A stretch of DNA of 64,000 bases from Siphonodentalium dalli (lineage: Eukaryota; Mollusca; Scaphopoda; Gadilida; Siphonodentaliidae). The notes under the pieces were generated by a model, which did no database searches, was not told the origin of the DNA, and was given only the letters and a program-made list of their open reading frames with translations. Below are positions 12,494-24,534 of the stretch, one piece after another (the stretch's first letter is position 1; the number at the start of each line of letters is the position of its first letter). The stretch spans positions 265,898,790 to 265,962,789 of the forward strand of contig CP136061.1 in the NCBI GenBank assembly GCA_032622095.1, in the 5' to 3' direction. The position numbers were made by a program, and so were the translations under genes.

Positions 12494-13154
12494 AGTGCCA
12501 CCGCACTCGCTACGATTAAAATCGTAAGTGGGGAAAATCGCAGGTGGATAACAGTGACCTGCCCGCAGACGCTACGGTGCTGCGATGTTTGCAGCTACGA
12601 TTTTATCCACGTGATCGATCACATGATATTAAAATGTTATATCACGCATTATGCAATTATATACATATACATGGCATGTATCTCAATTTTCTAAACTAAC
12701 AAGTTCAACTTGAAATTCAAGTGAAATTGAATATTTTTTTATTTTGATATTTTTGTACCTGTCAAATCAACAAGCTCAGCTGCCCCAATTTCAACAATTG
12801 CGGCAGCCCTCCTTGTCTACATAGCAGAATGCTGACGGCTGATATGTGGTATAGACCTGAAATCCCTGCCGTGCCACATATCCACCAATGTGGCCTCGTT
12901 TTTGCAAGTCCAAGAAGTTTGTGAACGCCATTTTTGAATTTTTTCTTTTCGTGGTATTTACAACATGACCAGTGCGACAGTGGGCATGTGACAGCTACGA
13001 TCGCGCGCGTTGTTAAGGTCACGCCACGATTTTCTTGGTAAAAATCAAACAGTGCTTGATCACTACGATTTGGCTACGATATTGTCGTGGGTATGCGCAT
13101 TGGATGCTTCCACCTGCGATTTTCCCTACTTACGATTTTAATTGCGGTGGCACT
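12494..13154. mobile_element. Terminal-inverted-repeat DNA element (Harbinger-like?)
   Basis: The left end AGTGCCACCGCA ... attaaaatcgtaagt ... gaaaatcgcaggtgga (12494-12548) is matched in reverse at 13109-13154. The left arm has a 9-bp insertion (ctcgctacg). Internal copies of ctacgat and a palindromic cacgtgatcgatcac add further inverted structure. Flanks are TTA on the left and AAA on the right, so a 3-bp target duplication is possible but not clean. A degraded minus-strand ORF lies inside. The 12214-12493 flank has no recognised feature. Confidence 0.65.
12791..12931 (-). pseudogene. Degraded ORF inside the TIR element
   Basis: From a well-placed methionine (aaaaATGGCG) at 12931 the minus strand encodes 46 residues starting MAFTNFLDLQKRG and then stops. 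Shifting by one base near 12790 opens a further run (AAIVEIGAAELVDL) toward the left end. This looks like the N-terminus of a former element-encoded protein, probably a transposase partner, broken by a frameshift. I cannot assign a family. Another frame over the same bases is open for 86 codons but looks less protein-like. Confidence 0.3.
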
Positions 13155-13599
13155 AAATTGGTCCAAAAACAATTAATTTCATTTGTTATGTTATTATGTG
13201 ATTAGTATTATCACTTTTATATATCATATAAAATAAATAAAGAATAATTTTAAACAATGGTGCTGTTATATATGGGGCCGACTTCTCTGGGGCCGTCTTC
13301 GCATGGGACCGACTTCGTATGGGGCCGACTTCGTGCGGGGCCGACTTCTCCTGCATTCCAAATTACCCGTAACACTCCGCACTAAGAATAAGTTCGTACA
13401 TGAGCCAGGCCTTCCCCGTAGATTGGAGAAAAGCAATTGAACCGCTTCATGAATATTGACAAAAGACACAAAGTCTAGACTCACGCGCGCTCGTATATTA
13501 GAATCGACCGTAAGTGTGGGTAATCGCTGTGGACGTGATTGAAAACAACAGCAAAACAGGAGATCGTAAATACTACCATTATAATAGTCTAGACATTAC
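13155..13599. other. No gene; 16-bp tandem repeat
   Basis: From 13274 to 13350 a 16-bp unit ggggccgacttcgtat is repeated about five times (variants ttctct, ttcgcat, ttcgtgc). The rest has no recognised feature. Confidence 0.75.
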
Positions 13600-14040
13600 T
13601 TAAAAGTACTCAATCCGATTCGATGGTCCCCATATCATCATATTCCAATAACAACATGTTTCTAAATGCCGCTTCAGTTATCAGAATCTACTAATTGCCC
13701 ACAGATAATTCTAACCACAGTCAACTATAATATAAAATTGCCCAAAACATGTTATTTATCCACATTTTGTTGAACAAAATTTGGCCGGTTTGTCTAAATA
13801 TCTAACAATCAAAGCCATTTGATTTTAGAGTTATCCACCTTCGTCCGAAATTTGGTCCGAGACCGTCGGATTTCCAGGCCGCCAAAAATTACATATCTCG
13901 GGAAATAACAAATTTCATAAATCGATATCTGATCACTCTGAGCTTTGATGGGTGGGTTCCTCGACTCTAATAAAATAGGTTTTCCCCGAAGTCAAAGAAA
14001 TAGTAATTTGGGAGCGTCTGATCGGATTGAGTACCTTTAA
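13600..14040 (+). mobile_element. MITE with TTAAAGGTACTCAATC ends, copy 1
   Basis: The left end (ttaaaagtactcaatccgat) and the right end (atcggattgagtaccttta) are inverted. Internally, arm A carries tccccatatcatca and arm B carries ttcggggaaa/agtaatttgggagcg; the same layout recurs at 32213, 34229, 43956, 60214 and 60685. A second truncated right end (cgttaattcggattctgcat ctttaa) follows directly at 14045-14085, suggesting a nested or duplicated terminus. No transposase is present. Confidence 0.78.
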
Positions 14041-14181
14041 GGTTTATAGTAATTTGGGAGCGTTAATTCGGATTCTGCATCTTTAACGCCCCCGGTCTCG
14101 TGTTTTGCTATCGGGGTGAAGATTTGGACGAAGAATGTCTTGAAACTAGTTATAACGGTTCCCCATTTCAGTTGAGAACAA

Positions 14182-14210
14182 ATGTGACCCGCCATATCAA
14201 ATCCAGTCGG
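14182..14210 (+). repeat. Fragment of the GTGACCCGCC-type element end
   Basis: atgtgacccgccatatcaaa followed by tccagtcgg matches the outer end of the elements at 26063-26429 (reverse) and 31722-32095. Only this terminus is present; the hairpin core is absent. Confidence 0.6.
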
Positions 14211-14623
14211 AGTTGTCGTTCCTGATTGATAGTGTTACTTTTTTGCTCCGTAGTGTTAGTTGTAATTCATCAATATAAACAACGCTTGGATCTACAAAAG
14301 ATGTTCTCATCATTCTCCGATAACCATGGAATTCTCTCAATGAAACTCAATGTTGGTGGATGTTTCGTTCGGTGACTATTCTCGTGTTAAATTTTGCACC
14401 CTCAGCCATTGGGACCTTCCTCTACCCTGATTATATTTCGCCATTTTGTCCAACAGTATTGATTTTCTGTATATGTCAAAATTATACACGACATAGACAA
14501 TGGCCAATTCGACACTCTCTGCACAAAAGGTGTGATAAACAATCCATAATGGGTGGCTGTATCGCATAATAGCCCAATCACAGAGACAATAGAACACCTA
14601 TATAGTCTACAACCACGTCACCG

Positions 14624-15949
14624 ATGATGGAAAACTTTCTAACACAAACTGATAAAATTCTCAACATGGACCCGATGGGTTTTGAGCCTCCAAGCATTGG
14701 AGAGTCAAATCACACACTGGACGATTTAGTACCGTCTTCTACAGATCCAAACCAAGCCCATGGAGAAACATTGTTCACAAGTGCATTTGCAACCTTCACC
14801 GAGAGCTTGCAGACAGATGGAAATCTTGACAAGGAAGCAAAGTTATATATAATGCTGATGATGGAATTTGTTCATAACACACCTAAGGATCTATTCATTG
14901 CGAAACTCTTGTTTTCAACAAAAGAAAATGAAGCCAAGCTGGAAGAGATGCGCCAGGCACTATTTGCTGAAATAAAAAAACTTGTCTCAATTAACCTGGC
15001 ACCAGATGCAATATTAAAACGCAGGATCCAAACAAAAGCTTCGGAACCAGTGTCGAAAAAACTCGCCACTGATGTTTACCAACTATTCTTGTGTATCCTG
15101 GATGAGAAGATTGAGCACATAGTACCCCTTTTGATTGCATCTCGCAATAAAACACAACAAAATGCAAAATGTGCTACTCCGAAAACTCCAGCAGTTAGTA
15201 ATAACAACGAAAACGAAACTGATGTGAACACAGACTCCTCTCGTGATATGTATACTAACGTCGAAATGCGTGCAAGCATAACCATTCTCCAACAGGCAAG
15301 AGACACAATGCAGTCTCAAATCGACAATATACAATCAGACATCCAAAGTCGCGTCAGCAAAAATGAGGTATTACTGCAAGACACCATTAACCGTATCGAT
15401 GCATCAGAAAGTGTCTCCTTTGCAAATAAGCTAGCGATCGAACGAATTGAAAGCGAAAAATGTAGCGGTGTCGCAAAACTAAAGGCGGATATTAAAACAA
15501 TAAAACTTGACATTGGAACAATTCTGGACAAGTGTGAGAGTTTCCTAAATCAAAACAACTCAGTAAAAGGATCACTCGCCGGCATAAGTGGTAGAATGAA
15601 AACGTTAGAGGAAGCACAAAATAAACTGAAGTGCACATCGAAATCTTCTCAACCCATTGACCGATGCCAATGTGAGCATCGATGCGCAGAAAATCTTAGA
15701 GCGGACCTTCGTAGTTTTGCCACGCATGTTTACGGCGAACTAAATCGTTTTGCTCATGTCACCTGGTCAACTCTTCACGCCAACAGAACTCAAAACGTGC
15801 CTGATGTGTCCATAATTCAGCAATCTTCTCCAGAAAGTCATGTTGATATACAGCCTGCGAACTCGCCTAATTATTGGGAATACGTCTTCACCCGTGCCCC
15901 GTGCATCCCAATTACACCATCAAGACGCATCAACCCCAACTTCTTCTAA
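14624..15949 (+). pseudogene. LINE ORF1, N-terminal part with coiled coil
   Basis: This 441-codon frame begins MMENFLTQTDKILN. Residues about 205-340 are rich in heptad-like spacing (ASITILQQARDTMQSQIDNI and onward), suggesting a long coiled coil for trimerisation, as in the ORF1 proteins of many LINEs. A short cysteine/histidine cluster (CQCEHRC) follows at about 348. The frame ends with a proline-rich run that does not lead into a domain, while an overlapping frame (15840-16356) carries a Ser/Asn/Asp-rich linker and the RRM-like segment. The simplest reading is a single frameshift between about 15840 and 15949. A programmed frameshift or two overlapping ORFs is possible but less likely. Confidence 0.7.
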
Positions 15950-16356
15950 ACCAAATGTCAAGTATTCAGACAACGTTGACAGTGATTGGACGGGAGGTAA
16001 CTCTATTAACGCTACGCACAACTCTCATTCTAGTCGAAAAGTTGACAATAGCCATTCAGCCAGCATACTGGAGAGCGTAGATGTCGATGACTTCAATAAC
16101 CGACCTAGACATGCATCTCCTAGAGATACCACATCTTCTTTCAGCCAGAATCATACGCGAACAGAGGATAGACGTGTTGACAACAATTCAAACCACGATA
16201 ATCGCAGTAACGATTACTACAGATGTGACGATTCGCACGACATGGATTATGTACGTTTTAAACAAAATGAAAACTCACGTCCCATCAGGACGCGGAGAAT
16301 CTTTGTTGGTAATCTGGACACCAAAGTGGACGCCCAAGTTCTCTCAGACTACCTTA
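15840..16356 (+). pseudogene. LINE ORF1, linker and start of RRM-like domain
   Basis: This continues ORF1 one frame over. After a Ser/Asn/Asp-rich linker it reads RRIFVGNLDTKVDAQ, with the IFVGNL core typical of the RNP2 strand of an RRM. The frame is cut at 16356 by the insertion and resumes at 20655 with the rest of the domain. RRM-type ORF1 proteins bind the element RNA as part of the retrotransposition particle. The terminal codons before the stop at 16400 come from the inserted element, not from the LINE. Confidence 0.7.
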
Positions 16357-17035
16357 TAGTGTGGTCGTCAGAGGGTTCGACCCGGAAGAAATTGGTATAG
16401 AAGCGGGAGAATCTCGTGTATAACATATCCAAAATCCGCTAAAATCCGCTTTGGGCAAAATTCAGGATCCAAGATGGCGTCCAACATGGCTGCCGTTAGT
16501 CAAAAGATACTCTGACTGAGATTAATTCGATAACAGTGAGAACAAATGTTGTCATATGTATACAAATGTATACATTTTTGCAAAGGTAAAATGTTGTGCC
16601 ACCTGTTTATGGCAAAAATGGAACCCATCGTCCCAGATGGCCGCCAAAATGGCGGCCTAAACTCGAACATTTGAAGTTTTTGCCTAATATCTTAAAGATC
16701 AATTCCTGTTGTTTGATAATGGTTCAGACTGGCGACATTGATTAGTCATATTCATGTTAACTCATCATTGGAGCAATGAAAGATACCATAAATGGGGTCC
16801 CAGACTCATCTACACCCTCAAAAATTCGATTTTACAGAACGCGGTATAAAATTCCACAAAACTCTCCATTGTGATTACAGTCATATATCAACAAGAAATG
16901 GACAGAACTGTACAATGTAAGTTGGGCATACCAATATCTATAAATACTCCAATTCAATGAAACCCAAATTGGCGCTTTGTCTCAAAATGGCTGCCAAAAT
17001 GGCGGTCAAAATATGGAAAATGGCGGATATTGATC

Positions 17036-19792
17036 ACAGTGTCATTCAATCCATTATAAGTAGTGGTTGATGAATAAAATTGACTAAATAAATACGAATG
17101 TATACCTCTTTATGATGCCATTATGCTAGCTCTATGTAAAAACTTAAAAATCAGTACCAAAAATGGCTGCCAAAATGGCCACCCGATGTGAAAAATACTA
17201 TTTTCTATCACATCTGTTTATCAATTGTTGCTCTCTGAACTGGGAAACAATGGGTATATTCTTTCAATGATCGTGTCAACTGATCGTTACAGCAATTACA
17301 TTTCTAATAGATTAGATCATAGTTTACTCTGGTCCTTCACTAATAAGTTATAACGAATGTGGTATGAAATTTAACCAAAATCGACTTTGGGGTTCTGGTC
17401 ACATTTGATATTTAGGGATGAACAGATCTTGTCTACAAAATAATTGATCGTTTCTTTTATTTGTGAACATTCCATCTCAAATATACCAAAAGAAACAATA
17501 AATTTTATCTAATATGGTTCCAAAACGAAAATGGTAGACTCTGCCCAGCTTATCACATAATGGAAGTTGTGAGTGGTGGATGCAGTTGATAGTTGGCTCA
17601 TATACATGTATGTGGCTCATATACATCAAAACTATTTATTTTCAATCTTTTGGTGGCTTCCCGCGGGTTGACAAAATCTCGACTCATCAGTGCTATAATG
17701 TCGTATATCCATTTTGGCGGGAAATGAGTATTTGATACCATTCGAATCGTGAGAAAAAATCCAATCCGATGGGACAAACTGTCCTTGCATTGGATGACAA
17801 ATATTCGCACAAACCAGTGAAGCAAATGTCGTATCTCCAGCGATCTTTACAATTATTCGTGCTATGAGGTCGTATGTCCAACAGCAGCCAATCGGACGCT
17901 TCATGTTGTCCACGTGACTTCTGTTTTGTGTTTGTGAATTTTAAAATGTGTGCTATATGGCAGTATCTCCATGTTAGTCACGTGATTTAAATTTTGTGAT
18001 TGTTCCACACATTTCTGTATGATGGTGCACATGGGTGAATTTTCATAGTGTAGAATAGGCACTTTTTAGTTCATAGACACATGCGATTGCCACCATATTT
18101 AGCTTAATCTGCATTAATTAGCACAACTTCATTATAGCACGGAAACGAATCGTCGCTGGCATGTCATATCTCCAAACAAGCTATTGCTTTTTAAAAGAAA
18201 ACGAGGGAATAAACAGAAAACAATATGTGGTTCAATGAACAGCTAATGTCAGTTTTCATTGGGATAAATACAACAATACGTCATGCTTTGTCAACATTAG
18301 GAGAAATGTTGTCTAAAAATTTCAACCTTCATTTTCTCGGAAAGTTGAAAATGTGGGTTACATTATAGCATTGTTGCGACGAAATATTAACTATTCGGGC
18401 TCGGCCATCATTTTCAAGTTTCAAGCTGGAACTAAATGTAGCCCATGGATTCCCCATTCGACATGTAAGAAAAGTAGTTTTACTCTGATCTCTTCCCATA
18501 TATCAACTCCCCGGTAAATGGTGATCTCTTATGTTCTAGAAAATACGTGTGCCAAATACATATATGTATGAAGAAACTATCCCCATACATTGTTTACACA
18601 TCGACTCCGTAAATATGTGGAGGTTTTCTTGGACAACGGGATTTTCAAACCTCGAAACCGTCCGTACAAACAATAAAAGTTAATAGGAAATGACGTTGGA
18701 TGTAGGTCTAGAGTACGTCGTCCGCATGAAATAGTTTTCGTGTCATTAATTTGCACATATTTCGTGCTCTGATGAGCATGGATGAACGCCTTATGTGGCA
18801 GTTTGATTGTCTAACATCCGGAAAATAACATGTTCATTGTTCACATTTCTTAGACAAACATGTTGTTAATAACCATGTTCATGTGGCATTTCTATCCAAT
18901 GACAACCTTGAAATGCCAGTTAATCAAGCTAAATGGTTGATACCTTTACGCCTACGGGTCAGATCCAGCCGTGACGCACATTGTGTCTACATATCATTGC
19001 TGAAATTCACTAAATGTGTAGAAGATATAGGTGCGTCTATATATGTACTAGAATGTTTCTATCCACATGTATATACCCACAATCGCATGACACCGTAGAC
19101 ACGGAATTGTCACATAAAGTGTGAAGGGTATACAATGTACGTGCGAATTTTCATTTTTCCTCTTGATATTGAAGAAAATAATTTTACTTTGAAACTCCCC
19201 AGCTCCGATAACCAACTTGCCCACCAATTAAGTAAACCCCAGATTATTCGTTTTTCCCTCCTGTCCTTTTCACTTTCGCCAACACTGGAAAACCTATTAT
19301 AGCCTGATGCTTCCGGACTACCACCGATGCCCATATATTTGATGTTCCGAATAGTCGTTATAACTAGAAATGTTGACACTGTGTTTTCAAATAATCCAGA
19401 TTCGTAGCAATTTAATTTCTTTTTAATTAATTTCCAGATAGTCCCTCGTAATAAGTGGACATCGTGTTGGATCCTGCAGTAGATACTGCTTAGTTGGAAC
19501 ATTTCGGGCTGAACTGATTGTGGTAGTACATTATTGGCAACATGTTTAATAGGTCTGTCATCGTTAGCTCACAACCGAAGTGTTGTTTCGGCTTTCCTCT
19601 GAGCAGAACTTAAATTTCGACAATTTTCGGTGGCCATTTTGGTAGCCATCTTAGCATTTTGAATCGTGATTGGCTACTCATACCCACAAAAAAACATTGA
19701 TTTCAATCAGTGATGTGTATTGGTGCCGAATTGGCGTTTTGTCGAATGGGTTTTCGTGAATAACTACATATTTGCCATTTTCATTATTATTG
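17036..19792. other. Interior of the long-TIR element; no transposase seen
   Basis: The longest frames (130 codons on minus at 19110-19502; 93 codons on minus at 17632-17913) show no DDE/D motif, zinc finger or other domain. Motifs of the type aaaatggctgccaaaatggc occur near both ends. The remainder is unrecognised, AT-rich sequence. Confidence 0.55.
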
Positions 19793-19944
19793 GCGACCAT
19801 GTTGGACGCCATCTTGAATTCTGTATGTTCCCCAAAGCGGATTTTAGCGGATTTTGGATATGTTATACACGAGATTCTCCCGCGTCGAATGACAACAAAA
19901 CCGTTTCTTTACCAATTTCTTCTGGGTCTAACCCTCTGACGACC
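19793..19944 (-). repeat. Extra internal terminus of the long-TIR family
   Basis: gaccatgttggacgccatct ... agcggattttagcggatttt ... ccctctgacgacca repeats the outer part of the right TIR (20488-20650) immediately inside it. It lacks only the final CACTA bases. Its last bases resemble the left TIR (cagagggtt, gaagaaattggta) more closely than the right TIR does. It may be the remnant of a second element or of a gene-conversion event. Confidence 0.7.
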
Positions 19945-20654
19945 ATTCTAAATATCTGCCATTTTCCATATTTTGACCGCCATTTTGGCAGCCATTTTAA
20001 GACAAAGCGCCAATTTGGGTTTCATTGAATTGGAGTAATTATAGATAATGGTATGCCCAACTTACATTGTACAGTTCTGTCCATTTCATGTTGATATACG
20101 ACTGGAATTCCAATGGCGATTTTTGTGGAATTTTATACCGCGTTCTGTAAAATCAAATTTTTGAGGGTGTATATGAGACTGGGACCCCATTTATGGTATC
20201 TTTCATTGCTCCGATGATGAATTAACATGAATATGACTAATCAATGTCGCCAGTCTGAACCATTATCAAACAACAGGAATTGATCTTTAAGATATTAGGC
20301 AAAAATTTCAAATTTTCGAGTTTAGGCCACCATTTTGGCATCATCTGGGGCGAGGGGTTCCATTTTTTCTATAGATATGTGGCATAATACTTTACCTTCG
20401 CAAAAATGTATACATTTGTATTAATATGGCAACATTTGTTCTCATTATGTCGAATTAATCTCAGTCAGAATCTCTTTTGACTAAAGGCGGCCATGTTGGA
20501 CGCCATCTTGGATCCTGGATTTTGCCCAAAGCGGATTTTAGCGGATTTTGGATATGTTGTAGCAGAGATTCTCCCGCGTTGAATGACACCGAGATCGCTT
20601 ATATACCAATTTCTTCTGGGTTGACCCCTTTTTTTGCGTACCACGACCACACTA

Positions 20655-20899
20655 TTAGTGAATATAAAATTCGTCACTCAGTAATTCGCATTCTCCGTGG
20701 TGGAAAGTACGATGGTCCCGTCTCGGCACGTATAAATGTTCATGTTCATGATTTTGAAGAAGCCCCGGAGACCGGTTTCTGGCCAGAGTCTGTATTTTGT
20801 AGACCCTGGCTTTCTAAGAGTTCATTCGGCGACAGACGTCCAGCAACTAATAATGTCCGTATTAACCGTCAGTCAAATCGGTTTGGAGAGGATGCTTGA
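20655..20899 (+). pseudogene. LINE ORF1, C-terminal part of RRM-like domain
   Basis: After the TTA duplication the sequence encodes SEYKIRHSVIRILRGGKYDG and continues through ARINVHVHDFEE to a TGA at 20897-20899. This matches the second half of the RRM-like fold begun at 16290-16356 and is in phase with it once the insertion is ignored. ORF2 begins 65 bp downstream in another frame, the usual bicistronic LINE arrangement. Confidence 0.7.
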
Positions 20900-20964
20900 T
20901 ATCCCAAATGTTGTAGTAATTTCTTCATTTTCAGATCTACAATATTCCTAATGCATGGCACAAA

Positions 20965-23900
20965 ATGATTCGCACTGATAAACATAGTATTGTGTATAAG
21001 AACTCACACAAACGTAGGTCTTTTGCACTGTCAATTTGTATTTGTATAGTCGTGATGTTGAATATCGTCACGTGGAACGCCACTGGGGCGATGGGTAGCA
21101 GCAGCTACATGTCAGATCTACTTGCAAATCAGGAGGTGGACTTTTTTGGAATCAGCGAGCATTGGCTCCACAATCACAATGTACACATACTTGATACTAT
21201 TAGCAACAATTACCGGTACCACGCAGTGTGTGATTTCTCACAGAGACTACCCATGCAGAGGGGGCGTGACAAGGGTGGTGTAGCGATTTTCTGGCACAGA
21301 AGGCTGGATAGCGCTGTCTCAATACTTGACCTAAATGACGATAGACTATGTGGTATTCAATTACAGTTAGATAACTTGCAATACATTTATATTATACAGG
21401 TCTATCTGCCCTCAACGAACTACACAGTCGCATTTTATCGTGACTATTTAAATAAGCTGGACATTACGATTGATTATTACTCATCTATGGGTACAGTTAT
21501 TGTCATGGGTGATTTTAACGGCAATATCCAGAAATCGGATGCCAGAAATCGCAGTTTCAAGAAACTTATCGCACGTAGGAAACTCGTTTCTGTGAATCAG
21601 TCTGATCCGGTCACACGTTTGGTTGCTACACACATTCCAGCTTCTGCAGCAAGCGATTCAGGCACCACGATCGATCATATATTTATACACAAATCAAATC
21701 TGCACCGTGTAAACGAAATAAGAGTCATCGACGACTCTGCCACTGATTATTCCAACCACCGTCCTATCAAAATGCTCATCGAGCTAGGTAATCACCGCAC
21801 TAGTCCAAATTCCGAGCGATGCACTGTCAACTGGAAGAAGTTTTTATCTTCAGAATCTTCAATGGCTGGTTATCAAAATTGTGTCGATGAACTTCTACCC
21901 AATAGTCCCATTACGGACTCTGCTAGTCTTGATAAATATTACTCAGGCATTATCGAAGCTATTAATTCTGCGTCGTCAATCTTCATTCCAAAAAAAATGT
22001 ACAAATCGCACGTTAAACCATACTGGAATGAAAAGCTGAAGGAACTTCATAATCAAATGCGCAACTTCAAACGTATATGGAACGTTGAAGGTCGCCCAAG
22101 AGGTCAGGATCACCTCTCGTATGCCCAATATAAAGCAGCGAAGTGTGCGTTCCGCAAGGAACTACGACATAGCAACTTGAAATTCTTGTCAAGCCAAAAC
22201 GACCAAGTTGACAATGCTGCGGAAATCAACCAAGAGCACTTTTTTCGGTTATTTAACCAAAACAAATCTAGAACTAGGGCAACTAATAATAACTTCTTCG
22301 AGGTTGACAATGCTATGCTCCGTAATCCAGAAGAAATCACAACTGCGTGGGCTGAGTATTATGAACGATTATATTGCCAACTTGAGTCGGACGCATTCGA
22401 TCATCATCATTACGATTATGTCAATAATTCAGTTGAAGACATTGCATCTAACATAAACACACATGGTGTCTCTACCCCACTTGATAAACATATGTTATAT
22501 CCTATTTCTATTCAGGAGCTAAAGGAAATTCTCAAGTCAATGAATATGGGGAAAGCTCCTGGTCCGGACATGATATGTTACGAGCACATTGTGTATGGAG
22601 GCGAGTCGTTACATGAACGGTTAGCGTACGTCTTGAACAAAATGCTAGATCTACAACATATACCCGCTATGGCAAAATCTGGCCTGATGGTTTCCCTGTA
22701 TAAGGGGGGTGATAAGCCAAAAACTAAATTCGACAGCTACAGGGCAATAACTCTTCTACCAGTTCTGTATAAGACACTAGAAAAAATAATGTTGTCTCGC
22801 ATGGAACGCAATACGCCAAATCTAATTAAAGTTCACCCCCTTCAAAACGGTTTTCAGAAAAATGTCAGTTGTCTTATGTCGTCATATGTATTGCATGAAA
22901 GCATGAATTTCACAAAAGAACAACAGTCTAAACTATTCGCCTGCTTCTTGGATGTACATAAGGCATTCGACACAGTATGGATCAACGGCTTATTGTTGAA
23001 ACTACACCATCGTGGGTTCCAAGGCAAAATATGGCTCCTCCTAAGAGAGTTTTTGAGTAATATATCATGTGTAGTCAAACATACAGACATTCTGTCTAAG
23101 TCAATTGCGATAAAACAAGGCGTACGGCAAGGGAATATTTTATCCCCTCTGTTCTATATGTTGTACATAGATGATCTGTTGTATGAACTTGAAGCTTCAA
23201 ACTTTGGTTTTCGACTTTTATCCTCCAACTGCTCGTCTCCAACACAAGCTGATGATATGACATTGTTGTCCCTCTCAAGTTACGGCTTACAACGTTTATG
23301 CGATATATGCACATCATATAGTCAAAAGTGGCGGTTCATGTATAATCCAAACAAATGTAAAGTCATCGTTTTTAACGAAACTTCTCGCCAGAGTTGCAAC
23401 ACAAGTAGACGATGGACTGTCGCTGGTAGTACTTTGACCGAAACAGACGAAATCACTCATTTGGGCATACAAGTAAATAAGTACAGCTTTGTCAAAGAAT
23501 TTGTTGAAGTCATTGTAGACAAAATCAGGTCAACTTTTTTCCTCTTAAGTAATGCTGGTCTTTATGCCGGAGGGATCACTCCGTCGAGTTGCGCAACTAT
23601 ATACAAAACGATGGTGCTGCCAAAAGGATTATATGGATAAGAATTTCTGTGTGGCATGTCTGTGTCAGATACTACTTCGCTCGAGAAAATCCACCGATTT
23701 TGCTTGAAACGCATTCAAGGACTGCCTGTAAGGACGAGAACCGATATTGTCCTAGGTCTCATGGGCCTAGGCCCTATTTCCTCTTTTATAGATGTACGAA
23801 AACTCAGTTTGTTTGGTAGCCTTTGTCGCATATCGCCTTCCAAAGTATGCAAGGAAATATTTGTATCAAGACTTCACATGCATCTTTCTCGTAAATATAA

Positions 23901-24534
23901 TAATCCTCAGTCATACTTTGCTGACATTGAACGAATTCTTATTTCTCACAACTTGAACCAATATCTTGAGCAACTCGCAATAGTCGGTAAGTGTCCAATC
24001 CGCCCGGAGTGGACCCGACTAGTCAAAACGGAAGTCAACAGTAAGCGCCATATCGACTGGACGCAAAATGTTCAAAACGACCCAACACTAACATGCTTCT
24101 ATCAAATCCAAAGTCACTTACAGATGTCTCTCCTTTGGCGTTGTTGTCGGCAATATCCAGAGCGGAAGAGATACTTTTTCACCGTTGCCAAACTTATAGC
24201 GACTACTGCTACCAAACACGAGGGTACTTGTGCGTTATGTCACTTGGTTTATGACGACGTGGTAACACACGTTATGATTTATTGCACTCATCATATAGTG
24301 TGCTCTCGTCGTAATGACATGTGGTACCAAATGATTGACACATTTGGATTACTGTTCTATCTTTGGGTGGATGAGCTTGACGATGATGAACTTGTAATGC
24401 TTCACCTTACAAAACTTCCGACTGAATTATTTTCTTTCATTGAAGACCCTATGTTTTTCGTATCATTTATAGTTCACCACACCCACATATTATGGCTATC
24501 ACACAAAATGCTGTCAAGTCTTCATTCTGAGTAA
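20965..24534 (+). pseudogene. LINE ORF2: AP-like endonuclease, reverse transcriptase, zinc knuckle
   Basis: ORF2 makes the enzyme for target-primed reverse transcription. Endonuclease motifs are visible: TWNATG (N38), ISEHW (E65), MGDFNG (from 181), TIDHIF (D237, H238) and SNHRP (H265). Reverse transcriptase motifs follow: GKAPGPD (about 530), FLDVHKAFDTVW (D663), GVRQGNILSP (about 719) and the catalytic ADD at 762-764 in the context TQADDM, where most relatives have Y or F before ADD. One in-frame TAA (23638-23640) follows LPKGLYG; the same frame then continues to 24534 and carries CALC...H...C (CX2CX9HX4C), a C-terminal zinc knuckle. The start could be 20965 or the methionine at 21055, just before LNIVTWN. 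Confidence 0.9.

Larger units (their letters stand above)
16357..20654. mobile_element. 4.3-kb DNA element with about 690-bp terminal inverted repeats, inserted in LINE ORF1
   Basis: The element starts TAGTGTGGTCGT and ends ACGACCACACTA, flanked on both sides by TTA (16354-16356 and 20655-20657). Inverted similarity runs inward about 690 bp (16357-17035 against 19965-20654), with shared landmarks aatccgctaaaatccgcttt, aagatggcgtccaacatgg and gataccataaatggggtccc. Removing the element and one TTA restores the LINE ORF1 frame. The TWA 3-bp duplication suggests PIF/Harbinger, but the family is unproven. No transposase ORF was found inside, so it is probably non-autonomous. An extra partial terminus lies at 19793-19944. 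Confidence 0.85.

Noticed and set aside
19110-19502. 130-codon minus frame inside the long-TIR element as a transposase
   Set aside because: No DDE/D or zinc-binding motif and no similarity to transposases that I can recognise.
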